64,000 bases of DNA, from positions 46,671,001-46,735,000 of the forward strand of contig NC_133167.1 of NCBI RefSeq assembly GCF_040802235.1, in the 5' to 3' direction. The stretch is from Manis javanica. Lineage: Eukaryota > Chordata > Mammalia > Pholidota > Manidae. The notes beneath the pieces were generated by a model. That model saw only the letters and a list, made by a program, of their open reading frames with translations. It ran no database searches and was not told the DNA's origin. Below are positions 46,046 to 57,155 of this stretch, piece after piece. Positions within the stretch are counted from its first letter, which is position 1, and each line of letters starts with the position of its first letter. A program made the translations under genes and the position numbers.

Positions 46046-48389
46046 GGAAGGGCACCTAATCACACAGTCATGCTTTCTTACTATGTAAGCTACTGCTTAG
46101 TACTTAGTACAGCCTAGAACCTCTAGTTTTTGTTTTGTTTTGTTTTTTTAATTAAAAGGATAACAATAAAATACAAAAACCATTATATACAAAATATGAC
46201 ACATAAACTCAGTACCCATGTAAAGAGCCAAAAAAAATGTATTTGGTGCACTCCTATACGAATTTTAAATATGAAACAATATATTGATCAGCAACATATG
46301 GATTTTTAGGTAAATAGCCAGTCAGGCTTACTCTGATCAGGCATTGACTACCTTTGCTTACTGGCTTATGGTTTTTCAGAAAGACTTCTGGAAAGTGATT
46401 TGACATTTATTTTAGAGCCCATGATGCCAGCCTTAAATAGCCTAAGGGTGCAGAAACAAAAGAAAAGGGAGTGTGACTTTCAGAAAGTCCACTGGAGAGG
46501 AAGGACTGGGTAGTAACACATCTGAATGACGTAGCACTGCCAAAACCTGTGAGGGAAGCAGCAGGACCAAGACATGACTTGTATCTGTTGGCCTGTTTAC
46601 TGCGACCTATTGGGTCTATTGAGTCAAAGCCTGTGCCAGGAATCACCAGATAAAGTTCTTGTCTTTCTTCTGTAACTTGTTATAAGACAACTGTATGTCT
46701 GAATCTTCATATATATATATAACATTTATAAAAATATATATACACACACAGTGATACTGTATTACATTCAACAGCTTTTCTGCGTGGAAGCAAGACACAG
46801 GATCAGGTGTCCTCTTACAGAATATTCTGTCATGGACATGATGATGATACTTTGTGGTTCAGTAAAGGAATGAAAAATGGCTACAAGATTAATGAGGATG
46901 GAATTGCTAAAGGATACACACTAACACTAAGTTAGGAAAGCCTTGGAATGGAGAATTAGTGCTTACTGTCAAACACAATTTATATATATAAAAGCAATGG
47001 GAGAAACCCACTAACAACCTCTGGGGCATGCAGAATTATGGCACACATACCAGGTGTTTTGTATTGTTTTTTGAAATTTGAAATTACAAAGAGCCAATAA
47101 AATATGTTTTAATATTTTAAAATATTGCTTTGATTAGGCCTGAGGAATAAAATTCAGCATAAGAAATTAAATGTTGAAAATCTTGCTGTTACTGTACACC
47201 AGATTTATATGGTCAAATGAATAAAAGGCACACTCCATTGAATGAGGATGTGGAGCTAAACTACTCTGTATACAATGCAAGGGGGGATATTTAATTTTTT
47301 TTTCTGATGGGTTGGGGAGGTAAGATTTTGTGAGTCCTAAAATATGGAGGAGAGGGAGCTATACAGAGAGGTAGCAGCCTTGGCAGAAGATCAAGTCTGA
47401 GAAAAGAAAAGGTGGTCAGTAAAAAAAAGTTAACTTTGGCACGTTGTGGTCAGGAAACTACTAAGAATAGTAATTCTCAAATTCAATTATAAATTATTTT
47501 TTGCACTTCTCTGTGATCCCTTCCTATTCCACCCAAAATTTTAATGAAATTTACCCACCATGCTCTGCTGTGAGGAGTGAAAGTGGAGAGCCCTAGTGGC
47601 ATGGAAAGGAGACAGCAGCTGCAGAGAGTGAGAAGGTAAAGTAGGGACACTGCCCAGGTGAGAGTGGTGAGATTCCATCTACCTAGGAGAAGGCATGGAA
47701 TATTTTGGGAGTTCTGGACTTCCCCTAGGGCATGAGATAGGAACTTCTTACTTTTAATATAATTATGAAAGTAGCAAGTGCTCTAAAGACTAAAAGACTT
47801 GAGAGTATCCAGGCCATAGACACTTTGGATTATACATGTAAATACTTGAACTATGGAATTTGGGGAAGACTACAGGTAAAAGCATTAGACAGCCACTCAA
47901 GAAGTGAGTATGGGGAAATTGTAAGATGTAAGAGGATGCATCTTCTCTGTATCCATTCACCCTGCCTATGGCAATGGTCATTTGGGGATCTGCTCCTTCG
48001 CTTACCTGGTGTATGTGGTTTGGTAGTACATCCCCAATTTCTTCAAGGGTGAAGGATATTATTTAGACCTGATCCAGTCAATAATTTCAGTTCCCTTGTC
48101 ACAGCAATTGGTTAGACATATAAGCACTGACCCAAACTGGCACCAATGAGCTGGAAGAAGTTTTCTGATGCTTCTAGGAAGTCTGCATTTGGACTTTTCC
48201 TCTTTTGCACTGGCTTTATGTTCAGGAGGTACTTGGCTGCAAAATAGTAGCAACAGCTCCCTGCTGCCATGTGGCTCCTAAGGAAATCTCAAGAAGAGTG
48301 ACAGCAATGTGACAGCTGATGGGAGCATAGGGAGAGGAGAACTTGAGTGAGGGAAGGAAGAACAGGGTGGAGAAACTCAGAGAATTTAT
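46046..48389. other. Unique DNA with small TA/CA runs
   Basis: (TA)n and (CA)n runs occur at 46709-46750 and 46982-46991. A GC-richer patch at 46400-46660 carries a 79-codon minus-strand open frame, and 47765-48052 a 95-codon plus-strand frame. Neither shows a domain or splice support. Confidence 0.45.
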
Positions 48390-48580
48390 ATACCAGGTGC
48401 TGTGTTGAGGCTACATATAGTATTCCTTTTACTCCTCAAAGCAATTATTATTTCAGTTTGGCAGATAAAATACTTAAGTCTTAGAAAGGCTGAGTAAATT
48501 GTGTAGGAAGAAGCAAGACTTGAATGCTCTACTGTTCTGTCCCATCCCAGGCTCTGGTTTTAACTGCCTCTGAAATTCTA
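48390..48580 (+). repeat. MIR SINE, sense
   Basis: 'taccaggtgctgtgttgagg', 'cttttactcctcaaagcaat', 'tttggcagataaaatactta' and 'gaaaggctgagtaaattgtg' are in MIR order, and 'ccaggctctggttttaactg' matches the 3' 'ggctccagagtcc' region. Confidence 0.75.
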
Positions 48581-49900
48581 GAGATAAAAAAGAAAGAATT
48601 TGGGGGCTGGTGGGTTACGGGGATTTCACTTATGGGCTCAAAATTTGGATAATTATATTCTTTGATTCTATGGACTTCCTATACTGCGCCCCTGCCCCCA
48701 TACTTGCTTTCCTTACAGATATACTATAGGAAACATGAGTTACACCTATTTAAACTTTAGTTATTGATACAGAAGTCTTATATTTCTCTTATCAATTTAG
48801 CAGGTGGAGTTTGCTCAGTGGTGAGGGTTTTAAAATTCTAATGCATATAATTCAGCTACTCTTCTTTATTCTCACTGGCTCTTAATCCACTTGAATGTAA
48901 TTTACTCTCATCTCTGACAGAGGAGATATAAACATCTGAGTTATTGAAATTCAGAGTTATTAGTGTATGAGTTAATGAGGTTTATCTGTGGTAGAAGAAC
49001 CATTTTAAATCTGGAATAATGGTGTGAGTATTAACATTGTGAGGATATGCATACTTGCATCAGAACTTTTAGCATTGTTTTTCTAAATGGGCAAAAGGAA
49101 CTTCTGTGTGTGGTAAGAACAATGGAGACAATAGAAGGCAGAGACCACTGGTTAGCATTGTGAAATGTGCAGATTTCTATTTCTATGTTTAAAAATAGGC
49201 ATAAAAATAGTCATATACATAAATCTGGATTCTAATGCCTGTGTAACTACTGACATCTAGTTACAGAAAAGAAAATGGAGATTCCATCTTCAGCATATGG
49301 GACTAATGTCAGGAAAGTTTTTTTCTAAAAGTGCAATTATGGACTTGAGAGTTCAATCCTCTCCACCTGTCAATGCCAAGATATAAGGGGAACTTATATA
49401 AGACATTTCTTCCATTGCTCCATTTTCTAGGTGTTTTTTGGATTTCTTTAATCCAGAAACCATCCTAGTGCTCATTATCAATTCTGAATCAACATTAGTT
49501 GGATTGAATGGCATGTTAATGAGTACTTGAAAGGAACTGTTAAAACTCAGTTCTTCTCAGAGGAGAGAGTACTTCCCTGAGAGCAGCCTTTCCGGAGGGG
49601 GCAAGAGGAAGCCAAAGTCGATGTTGTTTTCTTAGGAAAACTGAATCTAAAGGAATATCTGCAAAATAGATTGTATGTGCTTCCATGAGGAGAGCTGAAA
49701 AAAGAATCACTTGAGCCCCAAGTGAGATTGTTGGTTCACAATACTGAAATTTGAAATTGGAAATGGTTTTGTATATATGGAAGAGGGCCTGGACCTGTTA
49801 TTCTCACTAACTAGAATAAGAGATAGCCAGAGAAATTCTCTGTTAAAAACAACCCAGAAACTAGTCTAGTGACTCCTACATATTGGTTAAACAAGAAAAT
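48581..49900. other. No recognised feature
   Basis: AT-rich unique DNA up to the edge of the complex repeat block. Confidence 0.5.
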
Positions 49901-49929
49901 GCTCATATCAAAATAAGTAGGAAAGGTTG

Positions 49930-51060
49930 AGACGCACTTTCTCCATAAACTCCACCCGGAGCAAAAATGCCATACAATCAGGAGGGAACTCCAAACTACC
50001 ATCTTCTCCCTGAGGAGTGAAAGGTTTGGACTCCACATCTAGTGCCCCACTTTTAAGACTTCCACCTGAAGGGTGGGCCTCCCAAACACTTAGCTCTGAC
50101 AGCAAACAAGGTTTGCATCCATGACACTCACAAGACTATCAGAAGCAAAGCAATAACAGACGTTAGAGGATTCTCCATGGCTATTCCCCCAGGGTTCAAT
50201 GCAGAGGGAATAGGCAAAAATGTCCACCTCCCAGTCTTTCCCCACAAAGGATGTATTTACATATATTAAAAGCTACTGCCTGAGGGTCAGGCTTCTAATT
50301 TAGCACACATACACTGGCTGACTGTCTTCCTCCATGGAAGCTGGGGAAGCCAGCAGATGCCTCCTCTATCTCCTCACTCTAACCAATTTCAAATCACCAC
50401 TGTCTCCCTGGTTGCAGCTTGTATACATATCTGCACCCCAGCTTTAGTGGTTGCTGCCCAGATCACCTGGCTCTGCTATCTAACTGGGCTTGCATGCACA
50501 GGCCCCATAGGACTGTATCAAACAAAGAAACAGGTCTCAACCAGCTATTCTGCCTCCACCCCCAAGTCAGTGCAGAGTGAGCAGGCAAAAAATGCCCATT
50601 TCCCAGTGTCCACTGACAAAGATCTATTTGCATATTTAAAAGCTGCATTCTAATTTAGCATCTATCTAGGAGCTGACTGAGATCCTCCCCAGAAATCAGG
50701 GAAGCCTGTGGACACTTCCCCTGTCTTCTCCCTCTAGCCTGCACCAAGTTAGCAATATCTCTCTGGAAGAAGCTTGTAGACATGTCAGGCGCACCAGCTT
50801 TTGTGGTGGCTGACCAAGGGACAGGCCCCTAGATCACATGGCACTGAGATCCACCAGAGCTTGCATTCAAAAGTTCCACAGGACTATAGTTAACAAGAAG
50901 GTCTTAATGGCTACAGGAGCATACTCACCCACCACAACATGCACACACACACACACACACACATACACACACACAGAGAGCTATACACCCAGGCCAAGCA
51001 CATAAGAGCAGGCAAAAATGCCCATCTCCAAATTTCTTGCTGGAAGGGGCCCATATACAT
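49930..51060 (+). repeat. Diverged tandem repeat, units of about 370 and 427 bp
   Basis: Three registered anchors, ggcaaaaatgtcc (50213), ggcaaaaaatgccc (50584) and ggcaaaaatgccc (51011), are each followed by similar text: 'tatttacatatattaaaagc' against 'tatttgcatatttaaaagc', 'cttctaatttagcacacata' against 'attctaatttagcatctatc', and 'gcagcttgtatacatatctg' against 'gaagcttgtagacatgtcag'. A second anchor (ggtttgcatcc / gggcttgcatgc / gagcttgcattc) shows the array begins before 50110. About 2.5 units are present. They may belong to the retrovirus-like element downstream. Confidence 0.65.
50939..50975 (+). repeat. (CA)n microsatellite
   Basis: An almost uninterrupted CA repeat of about 35 bp inside the second tandem unit. 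The CA insertion accounts for much of the longer spacing (427 against 371 bp) of that unit. Confidence 0.95.
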
Positions 51061-51064
51061 ACAC

Positions 51065-51115
51065 ACCCAAATTCGGTATTTTTGGCCTCCAAAATCCAAT
51101 GAAGACAAATGTGCT
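51065..51115 (+). repeat. 51 bp direct repeat, copy 1
   Basis: Identical to 51736-51786 at all but one of 51 positions, from acccaaattcggt to aaatgtgct; the difference is gaagac against gaggac. Flanks do not align well. It sits just left of the MER3-like transposon. Confidence 0.93.
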
Positions 51116-51302
51116 GCTGTGTAAGGGTCCACTTCCAATTGACCTGCATCTAGTGATTAGTGATGAATTCTATTCCAAATATAATTGCATCCAGTATTCA
51201 ATGGTCAGGATTCAGTATCTACCAGGATCCATTTGTGAGCTAAGAGGTATTTTTCAAAAGGAAAATATTTATGTGATAAAAATGGCATAGCTTTGCTATA
51301 AT

Positions 51303-51525
51303 AAAAGGATTGTCAATTTTTTTTTGTAAACAGACAAATAATAAATATATTAGGCTTTGTGGGCTATGTGGTGGTCTCTGTCACAACTCAGCTGTGCTGC
51401 TGTAGCCCCAAAACAGTTGTGTATATAGGTGAGTAAATGAGTATAGATGAGTTCCCATAAAATTTCATTTATGAATTGGGCACTGGGGTGAATTTGGTCT
51501 GTAGGCTGTAGTTTGCCTACCCCTG
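51303..51525 (+). mobile_element. MER3-like hAT non-autonomous DNA transposon
   Basis: The family strings 'aataataaatatattaggct', 'tttgtgggctatgtggtggt', 'ctctgtcacaactcagctgt', 'gctgctgtagccccaaaaca', 'tgaatttggtctgtaggctg' and 'tagtttgcctacccctg' are in order, ending in the terminal inverted repeat ccctg. The start 'aaaggattgtcaattttttt' is a degraded 'caggggttggcaaactttttc'. I am sure of the repeat and less sure of the name. Confidence 0.8.
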
Positions 51526-51529
51526 CTTT

Positions 51530-53560
51530 AGAAACATGAGGTCCTCAGTGACTTTCCTGTCAGGGATTACACAGTATGCATGTAGCCCACCAACACTTCA
51601 AGCAATATTGTTGCATCTGGTGGGTCAAATGGCAGAGCTGCTTTCACTACAGACTGGACCAGACAGGTTACTTTCTTTTATTTTGGGCCTCACCTCAAAC
51701 TGGCAGCCTTTGAAATCAGCTGGTCAGAGCAGCATACCCAAATTCGGTATTTTTGGCCTCCAAAATCCAATGAGGACAAATGTGCTTCATCTCATTAGTC
51801 AGCGTTCAAATGCAGTGATTTCTGTTTTATTTTTTTGGAGTGTTCCAACATGCTCCAAACTCCTGGATTCTGAGAAATGTTAGTGAGATGGCAGGCCACA
51901 TGATCTACTACCATCTAGTCCTCAAAAGTCTTACCAACATCTTAGGAAAGTGTTACCCAGTACTCTTAAGGCTCTGTAGGATGATATTATTAATGTAGCA
52001 GACCTGTATATTATCTGATGGGATCATGAGAATATAGTATTTCTACCTTGAATCATGACAAAGAAAGAGAGTTGATGTAATTCTGGGGCAAGTCGATTAA
52101 GTGTACTACTGTATTTCCCAAGAGAAGGCAGATTACCTCTGGCTTTGTCTGCTTATTTGGATGAGGAGAGTAGGCTCTTTGTCATCAAAACCATCATATG
52201 TGGAACAATTAATGGGACCATATCTGGAACAGTTTACTTGAATCCTAAATCCTATCTAATCTCTACTTACCAAACTGGAGAATTAAATGGGTGTGTAATA
52301 AGAATGACCTATCTTGTATCATTTGTCTGATGATGGTGCTATTCTTAGTGATTCCTCTAGGGATACAGTATTTTTTTGTGATTTACCATTTTGGTAGACA
52401 GAAGGTGCTCTAGAGGCTTCTACTAAACTCTTAATGTCATATATTTCTGTCATGGGTTGTATTACTTTATCCATGATTCAAGGTTCCACTCTGGGAACTA
52501 CCATTGTTGGGGCATAAATGTTCCAACTAGACATGTAGGATCTGGAGAAATAACCATAGTATGGGTTTGGGATATCATCATGTGCATTCTGATTCTGAAA
52601 TGGGACCATTTCATAACTGATACCCCATGAGCTTCCCTCTTATCGATAGATTTATTTGTGTTCTGTATGTCTAGGAATTATTGTTGACTCATGCTAGTGC
52701 TCATTAATCCCCAAATTTTTAGATATTTACATTTTATAAGTATATTTATTCTTATAAATAGCTATAAGTCCTCTTGCGGAAAATAAAGAGTTACTTTATG
52801 AAGACTTCTTGGCTCATGCTTTTTTTAAGGCTCTCTGGGCTTATGAACTAACTCAAGTATGGGAATTGAGATAGAACTTATGTGTGCTTTTGTATTGTGG
52901 TAGCTCCAGTTGCATGTCTGTCCCAGAACTGATGTTTATTTAGTTGTACACACCCAGTAGGTAATTAATAGGTTGCCCATCTCTTTTAGGACTTGTCACT
53001 CCATAGTCAATTGCCTACTGGTTCAGATACTGGAGTTTAAGACCATTTTGATTACTCTACTGCCCTTGTTAATTGCATACATGATAGATAGCAGTCATGT
53101 CCATTTTTTTCCAGGCAGTTAAGTACCATTACTTGGTCTCTGCTGAACTGGAATTCTGCTATACCACTAAAACCATGGGACCATTCTCTACTGCATCTTC
53201 TTTTACTGACTCCCAGAGTATACCTATTAAGTATGCCATAGAGGTATTGGTACTTCCTTAAATAAAGACTTTTGTAAACCCCTGATGACCCCTTGGGGAA
53301 TTTGACTAAGGGGTGCATAAGAGGAGCATACATGATAAATAAACTCCAAAATGTGTGTTTAAATTGCTTTCTTTACATTATATGAAAAAATTTCTGCCAT
53401 TTTCTCTTCATTTATTTGGCCACCATTGAGTCCATATTTAGGTCACCAAACAAACAATTAACCACTATTAGCTTACTTCAGCTATCCAACTGAAATCAGA
53501 ATATTCTATATTGATAGTTTATACATCTATTTACATAGATATAAATGTATATTGGCATTC
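51530..53560 (-). mobile_element. Decayed endogenous-retrovirus-like interior, antisense (ERVL/MaLR class suspected)
   Basis: Non-unique texture and one conspicuous minus-strand open frame of 93 codons (53052-53333), rich in aromatic and basic residues and ending in a Cys-containing stretch. An adjoining segment reads in a shifted frame, as in a decayed polyprotein. I associate these strings with ERVL-class interiors, but I see no protease, RT or integrase motif that would settle it, and no paired LTRs are delimited. The copy is clearly broken by stops and frameshifts. An unnamed old repeat is the alternative. Confidence 0.35.
51736..51786 (+). repeat. 51 bp direct repeat, copy 2
   Basis: Partner of 51065-51115, 671 bp downstream and beyond the MER3-like element, with one mismatch. 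Its right flank runs smoothly into the retrovirus-like block, so this copy may be the original. Confidence 0.93.
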
Positions 53561-54900
53561 ATATATAATATATTGATAATTTCAGCCCAGTTTAAAATTA
53601 TATTATTTTATGCTTAGTTTCCCCAAACTCCAATTCCCCAAACTCCAATTATTGATATAAATTAGCAGAATCTTGCATTTTATTATTTTTTTCTTCCATC
53701 TTTGACTTTGTATTTGATCACAGGGCATGCTAGGATCTGACTCTAGTTAAATACCTGGAGATATTAAGTAATAGTGGAAGTAGGTATGAACAGAATTGCC
53801 CTTGCAAAACAACTCTCCCAGACAAAAGTCAATATTTGGTCTTCAAGTAAGGCAGAAAGAGCCTCTATAGACAAGGGACAACAAGCTGCTTTATCTGGCA
53901 AAGAAGGCATTGTAAGGTTGAGCATGTAAGGTCACTGAATCTTCTGAATCTTCCAGTATTTCACCATTTAAAGTTTTGGTATTCTATTTTTTCTTGATTA
54001 GTGTCCTCACTTTCATATAAGAGATTGATACAGGCTTTGAATTGTAATGATCTCATTAATTTAGCAATCTATTTGACCAAATTGTATGTTTGACCTTCAT
54101 CCATTTCAATTTACAGCTACAGTAGATAAAGATTCTTCTAACACGGAGAGTTCCTTGTTTTAATCTGTGCCTTAAACTGATAATTTAAAACTTTGAGATT
54201 ATCACTTTCAGATGCTATGCTTTCCATTACTGTTAGCAACCACCCTATTCCACAGTCATCAGATTCTCTAGACTATATATACTGTTTCATGGCAGTGAAG
54301 TGAGTCTTGGTTCCTCCAAAGGTTTGCACAGATGATAATTCAATAACATTTTAACCATTTCATGCCATCTGCTATCAAATATCATCTCTTAATACTAGTT
54401 ATATTTCACTATCTTCTGTCCCAGTTTCACTAGATAACCAATCCTAGATTTCCATCTACCAAGCACATATTGTCCTTCCCAACCCAAATAGTATCTGAGT
54501 GTTTGTACTTGTGACTATGTCTGTAAACAGTTTCTGTATTAATGTTCCTCTGTGCAAGACAGCAATGGACTCTGGCTGATATATGCTAAAATGGAATTTA
54601 TTAAAAAGGTGTTGGATGCCTCACCCAAACACTAGGAGAGCAGGAGAATTAGCTTCAGAGACATCATATTCAGGAAAAACACAGGATCACACAGCAGATG
54701 TGGTCCACTTAGAACACTTCTACAGGATGCTAGTCACTACTATTCTCATCACTACCATGCTTCTGGGAATTTGGTCATCTTGTAATAATCTCACAGATAC
54801 AGAGTTTGGGAAATTGAGTTTTACACATTATTCATTTTCAAAATTAAGTTTGATGTACATTTATAAAAAGGAAGATCTCCAAAGCTATTTGGAGGATTCA
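53561..54900. other. Unresolved sequence with a 15 bp perfect tandem repeat
   Basis: ccccaaactccaatt is present twice head to tail at 53621-53650. Some of this region may still belong to the retrovirus-like block. The 133-codon plus-strand frame at 54583-54984 runs into the TA-rich tract and shows no recognisable domain. Confidence 0.4.
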
Positions 54901-54929
54901 GATATAGGACATCCTCCCCAAATTATATC

Positions 54930-55045
54930 TACCTCTCTCTCTATCTATATATCTCTGTTTATAAAATACATTATATATATATAATATAAATATATAAAAT
55001 ACATGATATATATATAATATAAATATTATATAATATATATATTTA
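54930..55045 (+). repeat. TA-rich low-complexity tract with a 33 bp tandem duplication
   Basis: Starts as (TCTA)/(CTAT) simple sequence and becomes (TA)n. A 33 bp unit beginning ataaaatacat is duplicated at 54961-54993 and 54994-55026 with one mismatch. Confidence 0.9.
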
Positions 55046-56672
55046 AAACCAGTAATTTTTTTTCTGAAATTACATATGAGAAGAACATGTCAGTAGACAG
55101 GTTTAAATTTAGGATGTGTGTGGGAGGAACAGAAATAAAGCCACCCCTTACCCTCACTTCTTGCCTGCTGAAAGAGAAGCTCAACTCCATTTACAGTATT
55201 TCTCCTCTAGGCAAAACTAGTTTTCCTGTCTGTCTTTTTCCATTAATATCTCTTGGATTTATCCATCGGCTCTATGTCATTAAGATATTATTGTTTGTTA
55301 GGCAAATGCTTCATACTTTGAGAGCATTTATTGTATTAAATCTTAGAGTAAAATCATTCAAACTGTTTGGTAATGAGTAGGGGAGAGGTGTGACTGGCTT
55401 AGCTCTTCTTAATACAGCCCTATGGAAGAAGCTGCTCTGCGTTTACAAAAACCTATATTCTCTTCATTTTTGGACATATAACGACATAGAACTTTCTAGG
55501 TTCCCTTCCAGTTAGATGTGACCATGTAACTAAGTTCTGGCCAATGAAATGTGGATGAAAGGAATGTGCACCACTTTAACCCACTGTGCACAGTCCTCCA
55601 TGTTCTTTTCCCTTCTGTCTGTCTGAAATGGAGACATGGTCTAAGGTGTGGAAATGGTCGTGCTGTAGTACAGAAAGAGAAAATGACTTCTCTATCAGCT
55701 AGAACTTCCCTAATTTTAGTGCAGTTGCATAGGTCTTATTATGCCTTCTATTTATATATTCTACTGATGTTGCCCTACTTAAACTTTTAGTTGTTTTTCA
55801 AATACTACCCTCTTTGATTATATAATCCTCACAGCTTCTCCCAATAGCATATTTTTTAAAAACTTGTTTGATTACTGATCTCTTGTTTTTATTATGACTA
55901 TTTTTTTGTTTGTCCCCTCCAAACTGAGGATTTTTCAGCTATCTTCCTGATCCTCAAATTCCGGCATCCATGTGAACATAACCTCAACTTCTTCACTCTC
56001 CAAGGTTCCAATATCATAAATAGAAATCCAGTCTGGGAAACTTTGTGTCTAGCATAAAATACTATAATAAAAATGAATGTTATCATAGTATTACAGGCAT
56101 GGATCCAAGAAAAAATATTTTACTTATTTATCACTTGTCATTATGACCAATGTGGCTTTGAGTTTTAAACCTCTCAATGAGATTATATTACAATTGTTTT
56201 CTTAGAATCTATATTTTATTAAAACTTAAAATTTCTATTTAATAAAGGTCAATCCAAATGCTTTTATATGAAATATATGATTTAAAAGGTAAAATATGGA
56301 GTTATCATTCTATTTTCATATGTTTATTTACTTCAGGTGCTATAAAGCTGAGTAGTTTTAGAATCAATTTCTTAATAGTTGATGAAATGGTAGTTTTGTC
56401 TTGTTTTTTGTTTTTACTTTTTTATTTCTTTTGCATTGGAAGAATCTGAATATTGAATTTGGATATATTTAAAATATTAATATTTTTCTAGGAATGAATA
56501 GGAATACTCAAAGCTTCTATTTTTCTCTGTCTTCTTTTTGATGATCACATGGTAAACATCAGCCTCTTCTTGAAGTTGGGAGAAAGCCCCCCATAAAATA
56601 AAACATTCACCAATTTCATAAATGTATGCCTTATGTAAAGGCTGTTTTTCTTTTTAAAATATCTCTTTTCAG
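55046..56672. other. AT-rich DNA with a possible old repeat at 55480-55740
   Basis: 'gtgaccatgtaactaagttc' and 'tggccaatgaaatgtggatg' are typical of a common mammalian repeat ('..gccatgtgactaagttctggccaatgagatg..') that appears related to 32090-32520. Otherwise nothing is recognised. Confidence 0.45.
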
Positions 56673-56867
56673 AGGATATATGTCATTGGAAGTCTTATTC
56701 CCTTTATCCTTACCACCCACTACTTTCTGCTGATGACTGTGTATAACCTGGAGAGGAGAGTGCACAAAGGCCAACACAGTTGTGTACTGGTAAACTCCTA
56801 CTATTTAAACATCCACTATAGACTAAGAGACAAGTGCTGTTCATTTCTCAATGCAGAGAGGATTCAA
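56673..56867 (+). other. Candidate 195 bp exon (65 open codons)
   Basis: Preceded by a pyrimidine-rich acceptor ending tctcttttcag (AG at 56671-56672) and followed by a strong donor, CAA|GTAAGT, at 56868-56873. Length is exactly 65 codons. Only one plus-strand frame is open throughout: it starts RIYVIGSLIPFILTTHYFLL, a hydrophobic run that could span a membrane, then NLERRVHK, a Cys-containing middle, and ends NAERIQ. I recognise no family. No second exon is firmly linked, so a chance open frame between cryptic splice sites remains quite possible. Confidence 0.3.
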
Positions 56868-56997
56868 GTAAGTAGTCTTGGATACAAAGCATAAATATAA
56901 TGGATTTTTTGCTAAATAGAATGTTAATGTTTAGCAACAAACAGATCCTTCAGATTTCTTTATCATTTTCACTTATTGGAAAGGGTGAAGTAGTGTT

Positions 56998-57155
56998 AAA
57001 GAATACTGGAGTTTACTGTAGCACCTTACTATGCTGATGGACAGTGATGTAATGGTGTATATGGTGGAGACTGGATAATGGGGGGAATCTAGTAACCCCA
57101 GTGTTGCTCATGTAATTGTTTATTAATGAAACAAAAAAAAGAATACTGGAGTTTA
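56998..57155 (+). mobile_element. Tiny L1 3'-end insertion with perfect 18 bp target-site duplication
   Basis: The direct repeat aaagaatactggagttta at 56998-57015 and 57138-57155 flanks about 122 bp. The insert starts ctgtagcaccttactatgct and contains 'gctgatggacagtgatgtaa', 'agactggataatgggggg', 'gttgctcatgtaattg' and a final aaaaaaaa. It is the sense version of the younger L1's 3' terminus (compare the reverse complement of 9914-10060), so the L1 was 5'-truncated to almost nothing. The identical duplication marks it as relatively recent. Confidence 0.93.

Noticed and set aside
54583..54984. 133-codon plus-strand open frame
   Set aside because: No domain, no splice support, and its end is low-complexity TA sequence.
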